Positions 52,199 through 61,361 of a stretch of DNA of 64,000 nt are shown here, in pieces. A program made the position numbers and the translations under genes. The stretch's first letter is position 1. Each line of letters begins with the position of its first letter. The notes under the pieces are model-generated. The model searched no databases and had not been told where the DNA came from. It saw only the letters and a program-made list of their open reading frames with translations. Source of the stretch: Thiosymbion sp942492625 (GTDB lineage Bacteria; Pseudomonadota; Gammaproteobacteria; Chromatiales; Chromatiaceae); the NCBI GenBank assembly GCA_942492625.1, contig CALOFM010000016.1, forward strand, positions 62,001-126,000. The letters run 5' to 3'.

Positions 52199-53695
52199 TT
52201 AAACGAACATCCCCTTCTGGATGCGGCCGGTTGCCCCCCGGTGGATACGGTCCAGCGTCTCACCGTCGGCGTTCACAAGCTGGATTTCCAGGGGCATCCT
52301 GCCAACGGCATGGGTAGCGCAGGACAGGCAGGGATCGTACGCGCGGATGGCGACCTCGATTTGATTGAGCAGGGGCTCGGTCAGCTCTTTTCCGTCCAGG
52401 TAGGTACTTGCCACCTGGCGAATGGACTCGTTCATGGATTGGTTGTTGCTGGTGGTGGAGACGATCAGATTGGCCCTGGTCACGAGTCCATCCCCATCGA
52501 TTTCGTAATGATGGAACAGGGTGCCACGGGGCGCCTCCAAGACGCCGATGCCCTTCTCCCGCATCCCACCTCGCACACGCAAGTCGTCACCGAGCAGATC
52601 AGGGTCGTCCAGCGAGCCTCTGATGGCCTCGGCGCAATAGAGCAGCTCGATGAGGCGCGCCCAATGGTTCGCCAGCGCCGCATGCAGCGGCCGGCCCTCC
52701 CCCGCCGCCTTGAAGTCCTGGCGCTCCTGCTCGGCCAGCGGCATGTCGAAGCGGCCACAGTTGTTGACCCGAGCCAGCGGGCCCACGCGGTACCAGCCGT
52801 CCTCGGGCCCGAGATCGGCGATGAAGGGAAACTTCATGTAGGACCATGGCTTGATCTCCTCTTTCAGGAGGCGCTCGTAGTCGCGGTAATCCAGGTGATC
52901 GAAAATGGTTTCTCCATCTGCATCCTTGAGGCGAAGACCACCATGGTAAATCTCGAACGCCCCGTCGGCCCGGACCATGCTGAGGGTGCTCGACTCCACC
53001 TTGCCAAAGCTGTAGTGGTAGTCCGGGTTCCGCAGGAAGATCCTTTTCATGAGCTGGACCGCCTCCTCGGCCCATTGGATCATCAGGTCGATATCCTTGA
53101 GCAGGTAGTCCCGCTCGTCCACATTCAGGGACTTGTTGACCCCTCCCGGGATGGCGCCTGTTCCGTGAATGCGCCTCCCGGCCGTGACACGGATGACCTC
53201 CTGGCCGTACTTGCGCAGCAACACCCCGCGCTTGGCGATCTGCGGACGGTCCCTGATCAGGCCCAAAATGTTGCGGTGCGCCACCGCATCGTCGAAGCCG
53301 AACAGCAGATCCGGGGACGACAAATGGAAAAAATGCAGGGCGTGGGATTGCAGCGTCTGACCCAGGTGCATGAGCCGGCGCACCTTCTCCGCCGTCGGGG
53401 TGAGCAGGTCCACGCCCACCAGCTGGTCAGTGGCCTTGGCCGCAGCAAGGTGGTGACTGACCGGGCAGATGCCGCACAGGCGCTGCACGAGCACCGGCAG
53501 CTCCCAATATGGCCGGCCCTGGATGAACTTCTCGAAGCCGCGGAGCTCGACGATATGCAGCCGCGTCTGGTGGATGCGGTTGTCCTCGTCCAGCAGCAGA
53601 GTGACCTTACCGTGCCCCTCCACCCGGGTGAGGGGCTCGATGACCACGCGCCTGAGCCCCTCGGGATCGGCGGCGGTTTCCAGTGGGTTGGCCAT
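52199..53695 (-). CDS. hoxH: [NiFe]-hydrogenase large subunit, HoxH type
   Basis: The 498-residue protein carries the Ni-Fe site of a group 3d-like (bidirectional, NAD-linked) hydrogenase. The N-terminal motif is P-L-T-R-V-E-G-H-G (about residues 22-30). The first Cys pair is in R-L-C-G-I-C-P-V-S-H-H (about residues 71-81) and the second in D-P-C-L-S-C-A-T-H (about residues 453-461). About 37 residues follow the last His, which a maturation protease normally removes. All four Ni-ligand cysteines are present. The small subunit (HoxY) and diaphorase (HoxFU) are not beside it, nor are maturation genes; only an Mth938-like protein lies upstream. Confidence 0.88.
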   Translation of the reverse strand: MANPLETAADPEGLRRVVIEPLTRVEGHGKVTLLLDEDNRIHQTRLHIVELRGFEKFIQGRPYWELPVLVQRLCGICPVSHHLAAAKATDQLVGVDLLTPTAEKVRRLMHLGQTLQSHALHFFHLSSPDLLFGFDDAVAHRNILGLIRDRPQIAKRGVLLRKYGQEVIRVTAGRRIHGTGAIPGGVNKSLNVDERDYLLKDIDLMIQWAEEAVQLMKRIFLRNPDYHYSFGKVESSTLSMVRADGAFEIYHGGLRLKDADGETIFDHLDYRDYERLLKEEIKPWSYMKFPFIADLGPEDGWYRVGPLARVNNCGRFDMPLAEQERQDFKAAGEGRPLHAALANHWARLIELLYCAEAIRGSLDDPDLLGDDLRVRGGMREKGIGVLEAPRGTLFHHYEIDGDGLVTRANLIVSTTSNNQSMNESIRQVASTYLDGKELTEPLLNQIEVAIRAYDPCLSCATHAVGRMPLEIQLVNADGETLDRIHRGATGRIQKGMFV

Positions 53696-53728
53696 ATCGA
53701 TATCCCTCCGGCAACAGGGGAAACAGGC

Positions 53729-54100
53729 TCAAAGCATGATCAGGCCCGCAGCGACTTTGCGGCCCTCAGCCATCAGGATGTTGTAGGTGCGGCACGCAGC
53801 TCCGGTGTCCATGATCTCCACGCCGAGGCCCCGCTGCATCGCGGCGAGATAGGCCCGCGGATCCGGGAAGACCTGGCGCTCTCCAGTGCCGACGATGATG
53901 ACCTGAGGGTCGAGCTTGACCAGGTCCTCGAAATGCTCCGCAGTCAGGTCTGCCGCAGACTCGGGGCCCCAACCGGTGAGGACGCGCTCCGGGCTGACGA
54001 TCAGGCCCTGAGCGTAGATCCGCCCATCGATGATGATTCGGCCCCGCTCGTAGCCCTGAATCAGGTGACCGTCGTCGGTGTCGGCTTCGGCGAACTTCAT
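53729..54100 (-). CDS. Mth938/Xcc1710-like (DUF498) domain protein
   Basis: The 123-residue product has the small alpha/beta fold of this family, with G-Y-E-R-G-R-I-I-I-D-G, W-G-P-E-S-A, I-I-V-G-T-G-E-R-Q (about residues 68-76) and D-T-G-A-A-C-R-T-Y-N-I-L-M-A-E-G-R near the end. Family members have no firm biochemical role; related proteins serve as assembly factors of mitochondrial complex I (NDUFAF3). The position 33 bases before hoxH suggests a link with assembly of the hydrogenase or a related complex, by inference only. Confidence 0.82.
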   Translation of the reverse strand: MKFAEADTDDGHLIQGYERGRIIIDGRIYAQGLIVSPERVLTGWGPESAADLTAEHFEDLVKLDPQVIIVGTGERQVFPDPRAYLAAMQRGLGVEIMDTGAACRTYNILMAEGRKVAAGLIML

Positions 54101-54221
54101 GCCGGCAACATACCCGATGGCCGGAATGCGGACAAGGCGGCGGCTCGCATTTGAATCTTGGACTCCTGGCAGTACACTCTTTCATTTTCGCCCATCCATC
54201 CGTCGTGAGGTTTCCGTCGTC

Positions 54222-55451
54222 GTGCCCCATCAGGAATTCCCCCGCATCAAACGCCTGCCACCTTATGTCTTTAACATCGTCAATCAGCTGAAGGCGGAGG
54301 CACGGGCGCGCGGCGAGGACATCATCGATTTCGGCATGGGGAATCCGGATCAGCCCACGCCCCGGCACATCGTAGACAAGCTGGTAGAAGTGGCCAAGCG
54401 CAAAACCACCCACAGGTACTCTGTCTCCCGCGGCATCCCGCGCCTGCGCCGCGCCATCTGCAACTGGTACCAAACCCGCTACGACGTGAGCCTGGACCCC
54501 GACAGCCAGGCCATCGTTACAATCGGCTCCAAGGAGGGTCTGGCCCATCTCGCTTTGGCGACCATGGGTGCCGGAGATACGGTACTGGTGCCCAATCCGG
54601 CCTATCCGATCCACCCCTACGGCTTCATCATCGCCGGAGCGGACGTCCGCCACGTTCGCATGGTCCCGGGGGTGGATTTTTTCGAGGAGCTGCGCAAGGC
54701 GATCCAGGATTCCTGGCCCAAGCCCAAGATGCTGGTACTGAACTTTCCGGGCAATCCAACCACCCATTGCGTAGAGCTGGAGTTCTTCGAGGAAATCGTC
54801 GCCACCGCCCGCGAGTACGGAATCTGGGTGGTCCACGATCTGGCGTATGCCGATATCGTGTTCGACGGCTACAAGGCACCCTCGATCCTGCAGGTGCCGG
54901 GTGCCGAGGAGGTTGCGGTGGAATCCTTCTCCCTTTCGAAGAGCTATAACATGCCCGGCTGGCGCATCGGCTTCATGTGCGGCAACCGGGAACTGATCGC
55001 CGCCCTGGCACGCATCAAGTCCTACCTAGACTACGGCACCTTCACCCCCATCCAAGTAGCGGCCATCGCCGCCTTGGAAGGCCCTCAGGACTGCGTGGCC
55101 GAGATCCGCGATCGCTATCAGAGCCGGCGGGACGTCCTGTGCGACGGCCTCAAGGCAGCCGGTTGGGCCATCGAGAAGCCCAAGGCGACCATGTTCGTGT
55201 GGGCACGCATCCCGGACAAGTGCCAAGAGCAGTTACGCGAACAGCAGGGCGACTCGGAAGGCAGCTCCGTATCTCTCGCGTTTGCCAAGAAGCTACTGGC
55301 CGAGGCCAAGGTCGCCGTCTCACCGGGCATCGGCTTCGGCCAGTACGGGGACGACCACGTGCGCTTTGGCCTGATAGAGAACGAGCACCGCACCCGTCAG
55401 GCCGTCCGCGGCATTCGTGACCTGTTGCGTCGCGACGCCTGCGTGCGCTGA
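54222..55451 (+). CDS. alaC: Alanine transaminase AlaC
   Basis: AlaC, a PLP enzyme of aminotransferase class I, forms alanine from pyruvate and glutamate. The 409-residue product has the family opening F-P-R-I-K-R-L-P-P-Y-V-F, then D-F-G-M-G-N-P-D, the segment S-R-G-I-P-R-L, N-F-P-G-N-P-T-T (about residues 170-177), and the PLP-binding Lys in S-F-S-L-S-K-S-Y-N-M-P-G-W-R. The likely start is GTG 54222, about 13 bases after GAGG. The open frame runs from 54078, but those extra residues do not match the family. The homoserine dehydrogenase gene follows after 32 bases, a common pairing. Confidence 0.9.
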   Translation: MPHQEFPRIKRLPPYVFNIVNQLKAEARARGEDIIDFGMGNPDQPTPRHIVDKLVEVAKRKTTHRYSVSRGIPRLRRAICNWYQTRYDVSLDPDSQAIVTIGSKEGLAHLALATMGAGDTVLVPNPAYPIHPYGFIIAGADVRHVRMVPGVDFFEELRKAIQDSWPKPKMLVLNFPGNPTTHCVELEFFEEIVATAREYGIWVVHDLAYADIVFDGYKAPSILQVPGAEEVAVESFSLSKSYNMPGWRIGFMCGNRELIAALARIKSYLDYGTFTPIQVAAIAALEGPQDCVAEIRDRYQSRRDVLCDGLKAAGWAIEKPKATMFVWARIPDKCQEQLREQQGDSEGSSVSLAFAKKLLAEAKVAVSPGIGFGQYGDDHVRFGLIENEHRTRQAVRGIRDLLRRDACVR

Positions 55452-55483
55452 AGATATCGAGAGTCATCAATGAGGAAAGTCGA

Positions 55484-56800
55484 ATGGATCCGGTGAACAT
55501 CGGGTTGTTGGGAATGGGCACCGTCGGCGGCGGCACGGTTTCGGTTCTGAGCGGAAACGCGCGGGAGATCGCCCGCCGCGCAGGACGAGGAATCCGCATC
55601 GCCCACGCGGCCGCACGCGCGTACGATCCGACCGCAATCAACGGCCTGGACCAAATCGGGCGTATTTCTGAAGATGCCTTCGCCGTGGTGGAAGACCCGC
55701 AGATCGACATCGTCATAGAGCTCATCGGGGGCTACTCCCCGGCGAAGGAGCTGGTGCTCAAGGCCATTGAGAACGGCAAGCACGTCGTCACCGCCAACAA
55801 GGCCCTGATCGCCCTGCACGGCAACGAGATCTTCGCCGCCGCACGGGAGCGCGGCGTCATGGTGGCCTTCGAGGCCGCGGTGGCCGGCGGAATCCCCATC
55901 ATCAAGGCCCTCCGCGAGGGGCTGGCGGCAAACCATATCGAATGGATCGCCGGCATCATCAACGGCACCGGCAACTACATTTTGACCGAGATGCGGGACA
56001 AGGGCCGCGACTTCGCAGACGTGCTCGCGGAGGCACAGGGTCTGGGCTATGCGGAGGCGGACCCGACCTTCGACGTAGAGGGGATCGATGCGGCCCACAA
56101 GCTGACCATCCTCGGATCGCTGGCCTTCGGTATCCCGCTGCAGTTCGACAAGACCTACACCGAGGGCATCTCAAAAATCGAGACCCAGGACGTGTCCTAC
56201 GCTGCGGACCTGGGTTACCGCATCAAGCACTTGGGCATCGCCCGCAAGACCGGCGACGGTATCGAGATGCGGGTGCACCCCACGCTCATCCCCCATCGCC
56301 GGCTGATCGCCAACGTCAACGGCGTCATGAATGCGGTCCTGGTCAAGGGCGACGCCGTGGGCCCGACCCTCTACTACGGTGCCGGGGCCGGCTCTTTGCC
56401 CACTGCCTCGGCCGTCGTAGCGGACGTAGTGGACGTTACCCGCGCGCTGACAACCGACCCCAACAACCGGGTACCGCATCTCGCCTTCCAGCCCGACGAA
56501 CTCTCGGACATGCCCCTGCTGCCCATGGAACAGGTCGAGACCGCCTACTACCTGCGCATTACCGCGCTGGACCAACCCGGCGTCATGGCCCGCATCGCCG
56601 GCATCCTGGGCGAGGAAGAGATCAGCATCGAGGCCATCGTGCAGAAGGAGCCGGAGGAAGGAGACACCCAGGTGCCGCTCATCATGCTCAGTCACAGAGT
56701 CCTGGAAGGACGCATGAATCAGGCCATTGCGCGGATCGAGGCCCTGGATTCGGTCAAGGGCGAGGTGGTTCGCATCCGGGTGGAGCATTTGGCGGGCTGA
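55484..56800 (+). CDS. hom: Homoserine dehydrogenase
   Basis: The 438-residue NAD(P)-dependent enzyme reduces aspartate semialdehyde to homoserine, the branch point to threonine and methionine. It has the Rossmann motif G-L-L-G-M-G-T-V-G-G-G-T-V (about residues 7-19), A-N-K-A-L-I (about 104-109), the active-site segment A-A-V-A-G-G-I-P-I-I-K and G-T-G-N-Y-I-L-T near 160. A C-terminal ACT domain starts with Y-Y-L-R-I-T-A-L-D-Q-P-G-V-M (about 357-370), which binds threonine for feedback control in relatives. It follows alaC. No threonine synthase gene comes after it here. Confidence 0.93.
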   Translation: MDPVNIGLLGMGTVGGGTVSVLSGNAREIARRAGRGIRIAHAAARAYDPTAINGLDQIGRISEDAFAVVEDPQIDIVIELIGGYSPAKELVLKAIENGKHVVTANKALIALHGNEIFAAARERGVMVAFEAAVAGGIPIIKALREGLAANHIEWIAGIINGTGNYILTEMRDKGRDFADVLAEAQGLGYAEADPTFDVEGIDAAHKLTILGSLAFGIPLQFDKTYTEGISKIETQDVSYAADLGYRIKHLGIARKTGDGIEMRVHPTLIPHRRLIANVNGVMNAVLVKGDAVGPTLYYGAGAGSLPTASAVVADVVDVTRALTTDPNNRVPHLAFQPDELSDMPLLPMEQVETAYYLRITALDQPGVMARIAGILGEEEISIEAIVQKEPEEGDTQVPLIMLSHRVLEGRMNQAIARIEALDSVKGEVVRIRVEHLAG

Positions 56801-56946
56801 GAGTTGCCTGTACGTCGCGCTCCGGTCCGACTTCCAAAGCCTGTGGGTCAGACTTCAGTCCGACTTCCGACGCCCTGTCAGGCTGAAGCCCGACCCACAC
56901 AGGAGAAACCAAGTCCGCACCGAGAAGGGTCTCCGGATCCAGATCC

Positions 56947-57993
56947 ATGGTAGCGATCGGCCGCATAGACCTGCTGATCCCCGGCCTGCTCGGCCCGATA
57001 CCGGTGCTGCCCGGGGATCTGCCGGACCTACCCTCTTTATCCCGGCTCCTGGGAAAGGCCGACAGCCGTCAAGGCGCCGGCACGGATATCATCAGCGTCC
57101 TGTTCGAGCGCTTCGGAATGGATCTCGCCCCGGACCGGGACCCGCCGAGCGCTGCCTTCAGCCGTCTAGCCGACAGATCGGACACTCCGAGCGCGGCTTA
57201 CTGGCTCCACGCAGACCCCGTGCACCTGCGCCCGGATCGTGACCGGCTGTTGCTCTTCGACTCCCGCCATCTCGGCCTGGAGCAGCAGGAGACCGACTCC
57301 CTGATCGAGCTCTTCAACGGCCACTTCGCCGCAGACGGCCTGAACCTGGAGGCACCCTCCCGCGCACGCTGGTACCTGCGCCTGGAGCAGCCCCCCGGCA
57401 TCCGTACCCGCCCGCTCGCCGACGTCGTCGGGCGCGACATCGGACGGTCCTATCTAGGGGGGGACGAAGCGAAGCAATGGATGCGATGGCTCAACGAGGC
57501 GCAGATGCTCTTCCACCATTCGGACGTGAACCGGCAAAGGGAGCTCACCGGGCGGCCCGGGGTGAGCGGTATCTGGCCCTGGGGTGGCGGCTCGCTTCCC
57601 GCGGCCATGCCCCGGCCCCGATACCGGTCGGTCTTCGCCGACGCCCCCCTCGCGGTTGGTCTGGGTATCGCCACCGGTGCCCAAACCCATCGGCTACCCC
57701 GGGACCCGTGCGAGTTACCGGGCGAAGGACGGACGGAACCGGCACTGCTGCTCTGGGATGCCCTCTGGCCCGCGGTGCTGGACGCAGACGCCGACACCTG
57801 GATTCGGGAGCTATCGCGGCTGGATGACTGGATCCCCGGGCTGGTCAATCGGCTCAAAGCCGGCGGGCTCGCGCAGATCGACCTCTTTCCCTGCGACGGA
57901 ACGTGCCTTGCGGTTAAGCGCAGCGCCCTGCGGCGGTTCTGGCGCCGCTCGGTGGACATTGGCGGGCAGATACAAAGGACGCCGACGGGTTGA
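56947..57993 (+). CDS. RpfE-type regulatory / phosphoglycerate mutase-like protein
   Basis: The 348-residue product matches what I know of the RpfE family (annotated as regulatory protein RpfE or cofactor-independent phosphoglycerate mutase-like). Seen in the sequence are A-A-Y-W-L-H-A-D-P-V-H-L (residues about 81-92), R-D-R-L-L-L-F-D, E-A-Q-M-L-F-H-H-S-D-V-N (about 189-200) and the Trp-rich S-G-I-W-P-W-G-G-G-S-L-P. No catalytic role is proven for the group. It lies 146 bases after hom on the same strand. Confidence 0.72.
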   Translation: MVAIGRIDLLIPGLLGPIPVLPGDLPDLPSLSRLLGKADSRQGAGTDIISVLFERFGMDLAPDRDPPSAAFSRLADRSDTPSAAYWLHADPVHLRPDRDRLLLFDSRHLGLEQQETDSLIELFNGHFAADGLNLEAPSRARWYLRLEQPPGIRTRPLADVVGRDIGRSYLGGDEAKQWMRWLNEAQMLFHHSDVNRQRELTGRPGVSGIWPWGGGSLPAAMPRPRYRSVFADAPLAVGLGIATGAQTHRLPRDPCELPGEGRTEPALLLWDALWPAVLDADADTWIRELSRLDDWIPGLVNRLKAGGLAQIDLFPCDGTCLAVKRSALRRFWRRSVDIGGQIQRTPTG

Positions 57994-58062
57994 GGCGATC
58001 TCTGCCAGAACACATACCTCTTCGGCAATCGCTTAACGCCGACCGGGACCGCGAGCCCGCAG

Positions 58063-58446
58063 CTACCGGGCGATGGTCAGGATCTTCCAGGTCCCGTCGA
58101 CCTTGCAGAAATCCACGCTGGAGGTGGCGCTTCCCCGGGTTGCCTTAATGGCCAAGCTGACGACACTGAGCCGGCGGCAATCGCGCCCGTCCCGGGTGAA
58201 GCTGCGGACAGGCGTCAGGGTCCCGGAGCTTCCGGTTTGCTCGTTGCTCCAGCTGACGGCTTCCCCATCCGCGGAATTGTCCAGGGCCTGGTCCGCGGCA
58301 TCGCTCATCATCTTGAGGTCCGCGTCGTTGAAGAAACGGATCGGCGCCTGGTCGAGAAAGGTGAGATCCAGGGCTTGGACCAGCGCCGGTGCAGCGAAGG
58401 CAGAGAGGGCGAACAGGGTGGCCGTGAGGGTTCTCTTGATGCGCAT
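58063..58446 (-). CDS. RT0821/Lpp0805-type surface protein-like, secreted
   Basis: The 127-residue product begins with a signal peptide (T-L-T-A-T-L-F-A-L-S-A-F-A-A-P-A-L-V-Q-A). The mature part has the pattern W-S-N-E-Q-T-G-S-S-G-T-L-T-P, the C-R-R-L pair and a final Cys in D-F-C-K-V-D-G-T-W, seen in small outer-surface proteins of this group; the two Cys could form a disulfide. The start at 58446 is chosen so that the signal peptide is at the very N-terminus; an ATG at 58494 would add 16 residues. The function is unknown. Confidence 0.6.
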   Translation of the reverse strand: MRIKRTLTATLFALSAFAAPALVQALDLTFLDQAPIRFFNDADLKMMSDAADQALDNSADGEAVSWSNEQTGSSGTLTPVRSFTRDGRDCRRLSVVSLAIKATRGSATSSVDFCKVDGTWKILTIAR

Positions 58447-58513
58447 GATGGGGTCCCTTGGAGGCTTAAAAGCGTGCGGCCGATTATAGTTCAACGCCGC
58501 TTTTCGCGGCGGA

Positions 58514-58996
58514 TCATCGGCCGATGCTCATAAGCCTGGCGTTCAAAAGGCGCAGGGCGTCTTGCGTATCCAGGGAGATGATGTAGCCCCGTTTGCCCCC
58601 GTTGATGTAGATCCTGGGAAGCTCGGAGATGGCGCGCTCGCAGCACAGGGGCATGGCGCGCCGCGTCCCGAACGGCGATGTACCCCCGATCTGATAGCCC
58701 GAGTGGCGGTAGGCGGTCTTTGGATCGCAGGGGCGGATCTGCTTGACGCCCAGCTCTCGTGCCAGGGCCTTCGTGGAGACCTCCCGGTCGCCGTGCATGA
58801 GCACGATCATGGGATTCGCGGCCTCGTCTTCCATGATCAGGGTCTTGATCACAAGGTGCTCATCGACACCCAGCTCTGCGGCGAACCGGGCCGTGCCCCC
58901 GCCCTGCACGTACTCGTAAGGATGGTCCTTGAAGGAGATTCCCGCCTTGCGCAGCACCCGAACTGCTCGGGTAACGGGTCCTTTCTTCGCCGCCAT
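58514..58996 (-). CDS. ybaK: Cys-tRNA(Pro) deacylase YbaK/EbsC
   Basis: YbaK removes Cys wrongly attached to tRNA(Pro). The 160-residue product has the family's T-R-A-V-R-V-L-R-K-A-G-I-S-F, H-L-V-I-K-T-L-I-M near residue 45 with the catalytic Lys, then V-L-M-H-G-D-R-E-V-S and G-G-T-S-P-F-G-T-R-R (about residues 102-111), and I-N-G-G-K-R-G near the end. The start is placed at 58996 rather than 59020, which would overlap the preceding gene and add 8 odd residues. Confidence 0.93.
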   Translation of the reverse strand: MAAKKGPVTRAVRVLRKAGISFKDHPYEYVQGGGTARFAAELGVDEHLVIKTLIMEDEAANPMIVLMHGDREVSTKALARELGVKQIRPCDPKTAYRHSGYQIGGTSPFGTRRAMPLCCERAISELPRIYINGGKRGYIISLDTQDALRLLNARLMSIGR

Positions 58997-59001
58997 AAGC
59001 C

Positions 59002-59604
59002 TCAATCCTCCCGCCGCCAAACCAAGGTCCGGTTGTTCACGGGCATTTCGTGGTCCCGTACCAGGATCAACCCCCTCTCCCTGGCCAGGTCGTCGAGGCG
59101 CTCGAAATCCTTGATCCCGCTACGGGGGTCCCGGGCCTTCAGCCAGCCGTCGAAGCGGGCGTTGCTCTCGCAGGTGAAGGCCCCCGCGTAGTTGAAGGGC
59201 CCGTAGAGGGCGAAGGTTCCACCAGGGACCAATACCCGCGGGACACCGCGGAACATCGCCGCCACCTTGCTCTCGGACATGATATGCGCGCTGTTGGCGC
59301 TGAAGACCGCGTCGAAGCGGCCCTGCGGCCAGGGACCGGTCACGTCCAGGATCAGCGGCGGCGGCAGGTTGGGCAGCCCGGCATCGTCGAGCCACAGCCG
59401 TATTCCCGGCAGGTTCTCGCCCACATCGCTCGATTGCCAGATGAGATGCGGAAAAGCGGCCGCGAAGTAGACCGCGTGTTGTCCGGTGCCGCTGCCGATC
59501 TCCAGGAGAGACTTGGCCGCGCCCAGGTGTTGGGAAAGAACTTCACGCAGGGGCGCCCGGTTCTCGTCACAGGCTTGGGAGTACGGCTTGTCTGCGTTGG
59601 TCAT
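59002..59604 (-). CDS. DUF938 family SAM-dependent methyltransferase
   Basis: The 200-residue product has the family opening Y-S-Q-A-C-D-E-N-R-A-P-L, the SAM-binding L-L-E-I-G-S-G-T-G-Q-H-A (about residues 33-44), A-N-S-A-H-I-M-S and L-Y-G-P-F-N-Y-A-G-A-F-T. It ends M-P-V-N-N-R-T-L-V-W-R. The substrate is unknown. The ATG at 59604 is taken because the family begins with this segment; an upstream ATG at 59694 lies in a region that does not match. ybaK follows on the same strand. Confidence 0.87.
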   Translation of the reverse strand: MTNADKPYSQACDENRAPLREVLSQHLGAAKSLLEIGSGTGQHAVYFAAAFPHLIWQSSDVGENLPGIRLWLDDAGLPNLPPPLILDVTGPWPQGRFDAVFSANSAHIMSESKVAAMFRGVPRVLVPGGTFALYGPFNYAGAFTCESNARFDGWLKARDPRSGIKDFERLDDLARERGLILVRDHEMPVNNRTLVWRRED

Positions 59605-59775
59605 CTGCGTCCCCGTAAAAATCCGAAAACTGTATGCCCCGTGTTCTCCATTGCGAAAACTCCGCGGCGGTTTCGCCGGGTAATCCGCTATCATCTGCAG
59701 TCAGGGCGGAGTCGACCCCGCAAGGGAGCCCAACCAACCGGAGATCGAATTCGACAGAGCGGCGAACTGCGAATC

Positions 59776-60390
59776 ATGCGAATGCTTCCTTTCAGCCTGA
59801 CCAGCTTCTTGAAGTACCTGATCGGCGTCCTGCTGCTCCAGGGCGTAACCGTACTGCTGGTGATCACCGCCTTCAAGACCGACCTGGAGAAGACCGGTCT
59901 GCTGTTTGCGCTGCTCAACCTGGCCATCGGCGCACTGACCGCCTTGTGGTTCACCTCCATGGCCGAGGGCACGCGCAAACAAGCCCTCGCGCGGGCAAAG
60001 GAATCCTTCGCCAAGGAGCGCGAGAAGATCCGCGTGCGCGCCGAGCAGCAGAAGACCAAGGAGGTGCGGAACAGTCAGCGCCGGGTGCAGAGGGAGAAGA
60101 CCCGAGGCCAAAAGAGCAGCAATGTAAAGACCGGGCTGATGCTGGGCGGGGCCGCCGGGGTCGGTGTCTTCATGGTGCTGACCCAATTCGTGACCCTGGG
60201 CCTGCTGACCCTGACCACCGCGGGCGGGGCCGCTTTGGGTTACGGACTACGCGCCCGCCAGGACCGGCTGGGCTTCGGCGGAAAGGGCCTGCTGCGCAGC
60301 GAGAAGGCGGTCGAAGTCCTTGAGGCCAAGCCTGCCGCAGCTGCCATCGAAGACAAGAAGAATACACGCAATGCTGCGGCTGAGGGCTGA
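59776..60390 (+). CDS. Hypothetical membrane protein with basic coiled coil
   Basis: The 204-residue protein is not recognised. It has two N-terminal membrane helices (about residues 12-32 and 42-62), a very basic helical stretch (about 68-118, rich in K, R, E, Q), then two more hydrophobic segments (about 120-160, with L-G-G-A-A-G-V-G-V-F-M) and an Ala-rich tail. The next gene begins two bases after its stop, so the two are likely an operon. A role cannot be assigned from the sequence. Confidence 0.68.
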   Translation: MRMLPFSLTSFLKYLIGVLLLQGVTVLLVITAFKTDLEKTGLLFALLNLAIGALTALWFTSMAEGTRKQALARAKESFAKEREKIRVRAEQQKTKEVRNSQRRVQREKTRGQKSSNVKTGLMLGGAAGVGVFMVLTQFVTLGLLTLTTAGGAALGYGLRARQDRLGFGGKGLLRSEKAVEVLEAKPAAAAIEDKKNTRNAAAEG

Positions 60391-60391
60391 G

Positions 60392-61117
60392 ATGGACCGG
60401 AAAATCATCCTTTACGTGCTCGGCGCCGCAGCACTTGGCTTCATCGGTATCATGATGCTGATGCCCGAGGAGCGGGGCGACGGTGTGGTGCGCCTGCCCT
60501 GGCTGGTCTCCGCGGACGAGCAGGGCCGAACCCTGGTGTTCGGATTCACGATCGGCGATACGACCCTCGGTGAGGTGCGCGCCGCCTTTGGCGAGGAGGG
60601 CGAGATCAACCTGTTCACCCACCCCGATCGCGCGGACAGATACTCGGTCGAGGCCTACTTCGACCAGATTTATCTAAACGGCCTGCGCGCGGATTTCGTC
60701 ATCACTCTCGATGCGGACCAGGCGGAGCTCGCGGCCATGTACGAGCGCGGGCTGCGCATCAGTCAGCTCGGCAGTGGCGGCAAGAAGGTCACGCTCACGC
60801 CCCAAGACATCGAAGCCCTCCAGCGATCTCCCATTCGCGTGATCACGTACCTGCCCTGGAAGTCCCTGGACGGCGAAATCCTGGATAAGCGCTTCGGTAA
60901 ACCCGACGAGAGGTTTACCGAACCTACGGGCGTCACACACTGGCTATACCCGCGCAAGGGCATGGACATAGGCATCGACAGGGACGGCGGCGTCGTCATT
61001 CAATACGTGGATGCGCGGGAGTTCGAAGATCTGGTCGCGTTGTTGGAAGGCAAGCCGGAATCGGTTGAGCTGACGCCGAAAACGAGCAATCCACCGGGCT
61101 CTTCTTCTGCGCAATAG
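60392..61117 (+). CDS. Hypothetical membrane-anchored protein
   Basis: The 241-residue product has one N-terminal membrane segment (about residues 4-22, I-I-L-Y-V-L-G-A-A-A-L-G-F-I-G-I-M-M) and a soluble domain with a repeated D-x-x-L-G-E-x-R-x-x-F pattern (T-L-G-E-V-R-A-A-F near residue 53, later E-I-L-D-K-R-F-G-K-P). This recalls small lipoprotein-type domains such as SmpA/OmlA-like ones, in which such short motifs occur, but the match is weak. It follows the previous gene by two bases. The function is unknown. Confidence 0.65.
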   Translation: MDRKIILYVLGAAALGFIGIMMLMPEERGDGVVRLPWLVSADEQGRTLVFGFTIGDTTLGEVRAAFGEEGEINLFTHPDRADRYSVEAYFDQIYLNGLRADFVITLDADQAELAAMYERGLRISQLGSGGKKVTLTPQDIEALQRSPIRVITYLPWKSLDGEILDKRFGKPDERFTEPTGVTHWLYPRKGMDIGIDRDGGVVIQYVDAREFEDLVALLEGKPESVELTPKTSNPPGSSSAQ

Positions 61118-61361
61118 GGTCCGGATTCCCCCCTGCGCACGTTAAATGGCTTACATATTCCGCTATTTCGTGCCCCGGCGCGGCACGGATTTTTCGGCTG
61201 AGCCGTGCTAGCATCGCCGATTCGTCGACTGTCCGACGGCGGCGCCCCCGGTCTGGCGGACCACGGCCGCGGAGCGACGGAACGATTCCGTACCATCGGG
61301 CCCGGAGGCGCTCGAAACCCAATAAGAGCTGACACAGCAAGAACTGCTAGGAGGCGAAAAA

